From: Caulobacter segnis | GTDB taxonomy: Bacteria > Pseudomonadota > Alphaproteobacteria > Caulobacterales > Caulobacteraceae | Direction of reading: 5' to 3' | NCBI RefSeq assembly: GCF_029543125.1 | Contig: NZ_JARQWW010000005.1 | Coordinates: forward strand, 186,001-250,000 | Length of the DNA: 64,000 bases | Shown here: in pieces, positions 61,799 through 64,000 of the stretch | How the letters are laid out: each line of letters starts with the position of its first letter | How positions within the stretch are numbered: the stretch's first letter is position 1 | Translations under genes and position numbers: made by a program | The notes under the pieces: model-generated | What the model saw: only the letters and a program-made list of their open reading frames with translations | Database searches by the model: none | Told to the model about the DNA's origin: nothing

Positions 61799-63244
61799 AT
61801 GACGACTTCCCGCCGCGACGCGCTCAAGGCCCTTTGGGCCCTTCCGGCCGCTGGAGCCGCCCTTGCCTCGGCCCCAGCCCAGGCGCAGACCACCTCAGCG
61901 CCCGCCGCCGCACCTGGCGAAGCGCCGCGCTGGCCCGCGCCCAACACCGCGCCACCTTCCACTCAGGAGACGCCCCTCCCGGCCCAGCCGGTCTGGTCGG
62001 GTCCCGTGCCGACCGAATGGGTTGATCAGAAGACGGGCCATCGCATCCGCCGGGTGTCGCCCGACGGCGGCGGCGGCAAGCCGTACTTCTACAAGAACAT
62101 GTTCCTGCCGGGCGGCGACTTGATGGTCATCTCCTCGCCGGAAGGCATCTCGACGGTCGACCTGCGCACCTGGGCGGTGAAGCCCCTAGTGAACGACGCC
62201 AAGGCCGATCTGATGTTCACCGGCCGCAAGACCCGCAGCGTCTATTATTCCGTCATCGAGCCGGGCGACGGCCAGCCGATGGACCGTCCGCGCACGATCT
62301 ACGCGATCGACGTCGACACTCGGAAGACGCGGACCATCTGCAAGCTGCCCAACGGCCAGATCAACTCGGTCAACGCCGACGAGACCCTGCTGCTGGGTTT
62401 CGTGGCCTATGGCTCCCAGCCGCTGCAGCCCACCGTCACGGACAACCGCAACCGCCGCTTCGACCAGGCCGAGTACGCGGCCAACGGCCCTGACGGCAAG
62501 CCGTTGAACTTCGCTCGGGCCAAGGGCGTGCGGATGCTGCAGCGCTGGGCCGCGCGCTATCCGATGGAGATCTTCGTCGTCGACGTGAAGACCGGCCAGC
62601 GCCGCGTGATCCACAAGACCAACGAGTGGATCGGGCACACCCAGTTCTCACCCACCGATCCGCAGCAGATCATCTTCTGCCACGAAGGTCCGTGGCACCG
62701 GGTCGACCGCATGTGGGCCATTCGCGCCGACGGTTCGGGTCTGCGCAAGACCCACGAGCGGACCATGAACTTCGAGATCTTCGGCCACGAGTGGTTCAGC
62801 CCGGACGGCAAGCAGGTGCTCTACGATCTGCAGACACCGCGCGGCCAGGTGTTCTGGGTGGCCTCCGTCGATCTGGAGACCGGCAAGCGCGTCTGGCGGC
62901 GGGTCGAACAGAACGACTGGTCGGTGCACTACAACGTATCGCCGGACGGCACCCTGTTCGCGGGTGACGGCGGCGACGCCGACATGGTCGCCCATGCGCA
63001 GAACGCCAAATGGCTGAAGCTGCTGCGGCCGGAAGCCGTGGTGGACGCCGATCCGAGCAGCGATAAGGCCGAACTGATCGACGTGCAGTACATGCGGTCG
63101 GAGCCGCTGGTGGACATGGCGAACCACGACTACCGGCTGGAGCCGAACCTGACCTTCACACCAGATGCCAAGTGGGTTGTGTTCGTGTCCAACATGCACG
63201 GCAAGAACCACGTGTATGCCGTCGAAGTGGCGAAAGCGGCCTGA
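61799..63244 (+). CDS. Tat-exported PL22-like beta-propeller (oligogalacturonate-lyase family)
   Basis: 481 residues. MTTSRRDALKALWALPAAGA is a twin-arginine signal. The body is a seven-bladed-propeller-like repeat protein with the PL22 signature FCHEGPWHRVDRMWAIRADG and GHEWFSPDGKQVLYD. In oligogalacturonate lyase a late His-x-His/Gln site helps bind Mn; here the matching segment reads RLEPNLTFTPD, so Glu and Asn replace the histidines. It may cut unsaturated uronic-rhamnose oligosaccharides rather than oligogalacturonides. ATG 61799 has GAGAGGA upstream; a TTG at 61784 is also in frame. Confidence 0.75.
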   Translation: MTTSRRDALKALWALPAAGAALASAPAQAQTTSAPAAAPGEAPRWPAPNTAPPSTQETPLPAQPVWSGPVPTEWVDQKTGHRIRRVSPDGGGGKPYFYKNMFLPGGDLMVISSPEGISTVDLRTWAVKPLVNDAKADLMFTGRKTRSVYYSVIEPGDGQPMDRPRTIYAIDVDTRKTRTICKLPNGQINSVNADETLLLGFVAYGSQPLQPTVTDNRNRRFDQAEYAANGPDGKPLNFARAKGVRMLQRWAARYPMEIFVVDVKTGQRRVIHKTNEWIGHTQFSPTDPQQIIFCHEGPWHRVDRMWAIRADGSGLRKTHERTMNFEIFGHEWFSPDGKQVLYDLQTPRGQVFWVASVDLETGKRVWRRVEQNDWSVHYNVSPDGTLFAGDGGDADMVAHAQNAKWLKLLRPEAVVDADPSSDKAELIDVQYMRSEPLVDMANHDYRLEPNLTFTPDAKWVVFVSNMHGKNHVYAVEVAKAA

Positions 63245-63257
63245 TAACCGGCTTTGA

Positions 63258-63283
63258 CTCGGCCCGGATAGCTCCGGGTCGAG
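63258..63283. terminator. Hairpin after the PL22-like gene
   Basis: CTCGGCCCGGA and TCCGGGTCGAG (one G-U pair) with a 4-base loop, 13 bases after the stop. Strong stem, no following T-run; probably ends or trims the rhamnose operon transcript. Confidence 0.5.
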
Positions 63284-63388
63284 CGCTAAGAATACCTATG
63301 TTTCGTAATTCGAGAGCGTGTTTCGCAAAGCGGGCCGCATGGGAAACTGCGGCCAGTTTTCGACAAACTATTGAGTAAAAACAGAAAA

Positions 63389-63410
63389 CTTCAAACCCGC
63401 GGGTTTGAAG
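63389..63410. promoter_or_regulatory. Perfect 22-base palindrome
   Basis: Arm CTTCAAACCCG followed directly by its exact complement, 164 bases upstream of the TonB receptor start. No spacer, so more like an operator than an RNA hairpin, although on the minus strand it is followed by T-rich sequence and could act as a terminator there. Confidence 0.5.
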
Positions 63411-63574
63411 GAAATGCTTGCCACACACGGTTTGGTAACGCCGATCGTGGCGTATTGCAAAAATCGAGAAGCTGTTGCAAGAAGTGGAACGCAATCGCGT
63501 TCGAACATACGCGACAATGTATCAAAAAATGACACCGGTGCCATATGCGGCTCCGGAGGGGAGAGAGAGAAATC

Positions 63575-64000
63575 ATGCGACGCTCCACGCAAACTCGGAT
63601 TCTGTGCGCCGCCTCGGTGTCGGTTCTCGCGCTTATGGCTGCGCCTGCGTTCGCGCAGACGGACGCCGCGGCTCCTGTCTCGACGGCCCAGACCGGCGAT
63701 GACGGCGTGACCGAAGTCGAAGACATTGTCGTCACCGGCTTCCGCTCGAGCCTGCAGCAGGCTCTGAACATCAAGCGCGAAGAGGCTGGCGCGGTCGACA
63801 CCATCCTGGCTGAAGACATCGCCGACTTCCCGGACCTGAACCTCGCCGAGTCGATCCAGCGCCTGCCGGGCGTCACCATCGACCGCGAAGGCGGCCAGGG
63901 CCGTACGATCTCGGTCCGTGGTCTGGGCGCCGACTTCACCCGCACCCGCATCAACGGCCTGGAAGCCCAGGCCGCCTACGGCAGCAACCGCAGCCGCGGC
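63575..64000 (+). CDS. TonB-dependent receptor, N-terminal part (cut by window edge)
   Basis: First 142 residues of an outer-membrane receptor. Signal MRRSTQTRILCAASVSVLAL ending AFAQ; TonB box region VEDIVVTGFRSSLQQ; plug ADFPDLNLAESIQRLPGVTI, GQGRTISVRGLGADFTRTRI, NGLEAQ. This is the Caulobacter/Xanthomonas carbohydrate-type subgroup. GGAGGGGAGAGA lies upstream of ATG 63575. It follows the rhamnose operon in the same direction, so it likely imports the rhamnose-containing oligosaccharide across the outer membrane. Confidence 0.9.
   Translation, partial: MRRSTQTRILCAASVSVLALMAAPAFAQTDAAAPVSTAQTGDDGVTEVEDIVVTGFRSSLQQALNIKREEAGAVDTILAEDIADFPDLNLAESIQRLPGVTIDREGGQGRTISVRGLGADFTRTRINGLEAQAAYGSNRSRG

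Larger units (their letters stand above)
63245..63574. other. 330-base intergenic region with several dyads, no gene
   Basis: AT-richer than its surroundings. It holds a hairpin at 63258-63283, a perfect 22-base palindrome at 63389-63410, two TTGCAA boxes 20 bases apart (63455 and 63475), and GAACGC/GCGTTC at 63487-63502. I find no plausible small ORF and no tRNA. Probably the control region of the TonB receptor at 63575. Confidence 0.6.

Noticed and set aside
51559-63244. Reading the sugar cluster as L-fucose catabolism
   Set aside because: FucP-like transport, an amidohydrolase-2 lactonase and an FAH hydrolase also fit fucose, but the dehydratase matches RhmD (for example [13 protein letters not shown]) and the SDR at 52698 matches rhamnose dehydrogenase, so rhamnose is preferred.
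1-64000. tRNA, rRNA, CRISPR array, insertion sequence or prophage
   Set aside because: Intergenic spaces are short and I saw no clover-leaf, regularly spaced repeats, transposase, integrase or phage structural gene; neighbouring genes show no abrupt change in base composition.

Overview
This 64 kb window is GC-rich (roughly two-thirds GC by eye), densely coding chromosome with no rRNA, tRNA, CRISPR or insertion sequence that I could find. Three TonB-dependent receptors, many exported hydrolases (Sec, Tat and one lipoprotein signal), an ilvD/LysR divergent pair of the kind known in Caulobacter, and a Caulobacter/Xanthomonas-type receptor at the right edge point to an alphaproteobacterium, most likely Caulobacterales (Caulobacter/Brevundimonas/Phenylobacterium-like). 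The genus is inference.

Left part (1-11.8 kb): an aldehyde dehydrogenase (cut by the edge) faces a class III CoA-transferase and an IclR regulator across a short region with a perfect inverted repeat; then come an AAHS-type MFS transporter, two YtcJ-like amidohydrolases, a PaiB-like flavin protein, a MocR/PdxR-type regulator and a siderophore-type TonB receptor. Next (11.8-19.6 kb) is a tightly packed minus-strand operon, HyuA-type hydantoinase / DUF917 / NCS1 permease / esterase, divergent from a 904-residue MalT-like LuxR regulator. This reads as uptake and opening of a hydantoin-like ring. A small cysteine-rich protein behind a good Fur box follows at 19.7 kb.

Central part (20-44 kb): a concentration of predicted exported peptidases: four S10 serine carboxypeptidases, two M61-like metallopeptidases and three secreted amidohydrolases, plus an APC permease, two tandem ornithine-cyclodeaminase-family enzymes, a TonB receptor, a cytosolic aminotransferase, an Lrp regulator, and a Tat-exported PLP enzyme translationally coupled to one S10 peptidase. 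A 15-bp dyad (GCGCAT-N4-TATGC) recurs in the four control regions of this locus and overlaps the likely lrp promoter. I read it as one peptide-utilisation regulon under the local Lrp protein. This is the best candidate here for an undescribed system. One of two coupled amidohydrolases has lost all recognisable metal ligands.

Right part (44-64 kb): ilvD and its divergent LysR regulator, a beta-barrel-like protein divergent from an OmpR-type two-component system, a DUF885 protein, and then a complete non-phosphorylative L-rhamnose pathway: rhamnose dehydrogenase, rhamnonolactonase, rhamnonate dehydratase, the 4-dehydrogenase and the diketo-acid hydrolase. The end products are pyruvate and L-lactate, and lldD sits in the same cluster to oxidise the lactate. 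The rhamnose operon continues into a FucP-like transporter, a secreted GH65-like six-hairpin protein of unknown activity, a PL22-like beta-propeller and a TonB receptor cut by the window edge, so the locus probably feeds on a rhamnose-containing plant polysaccharide.
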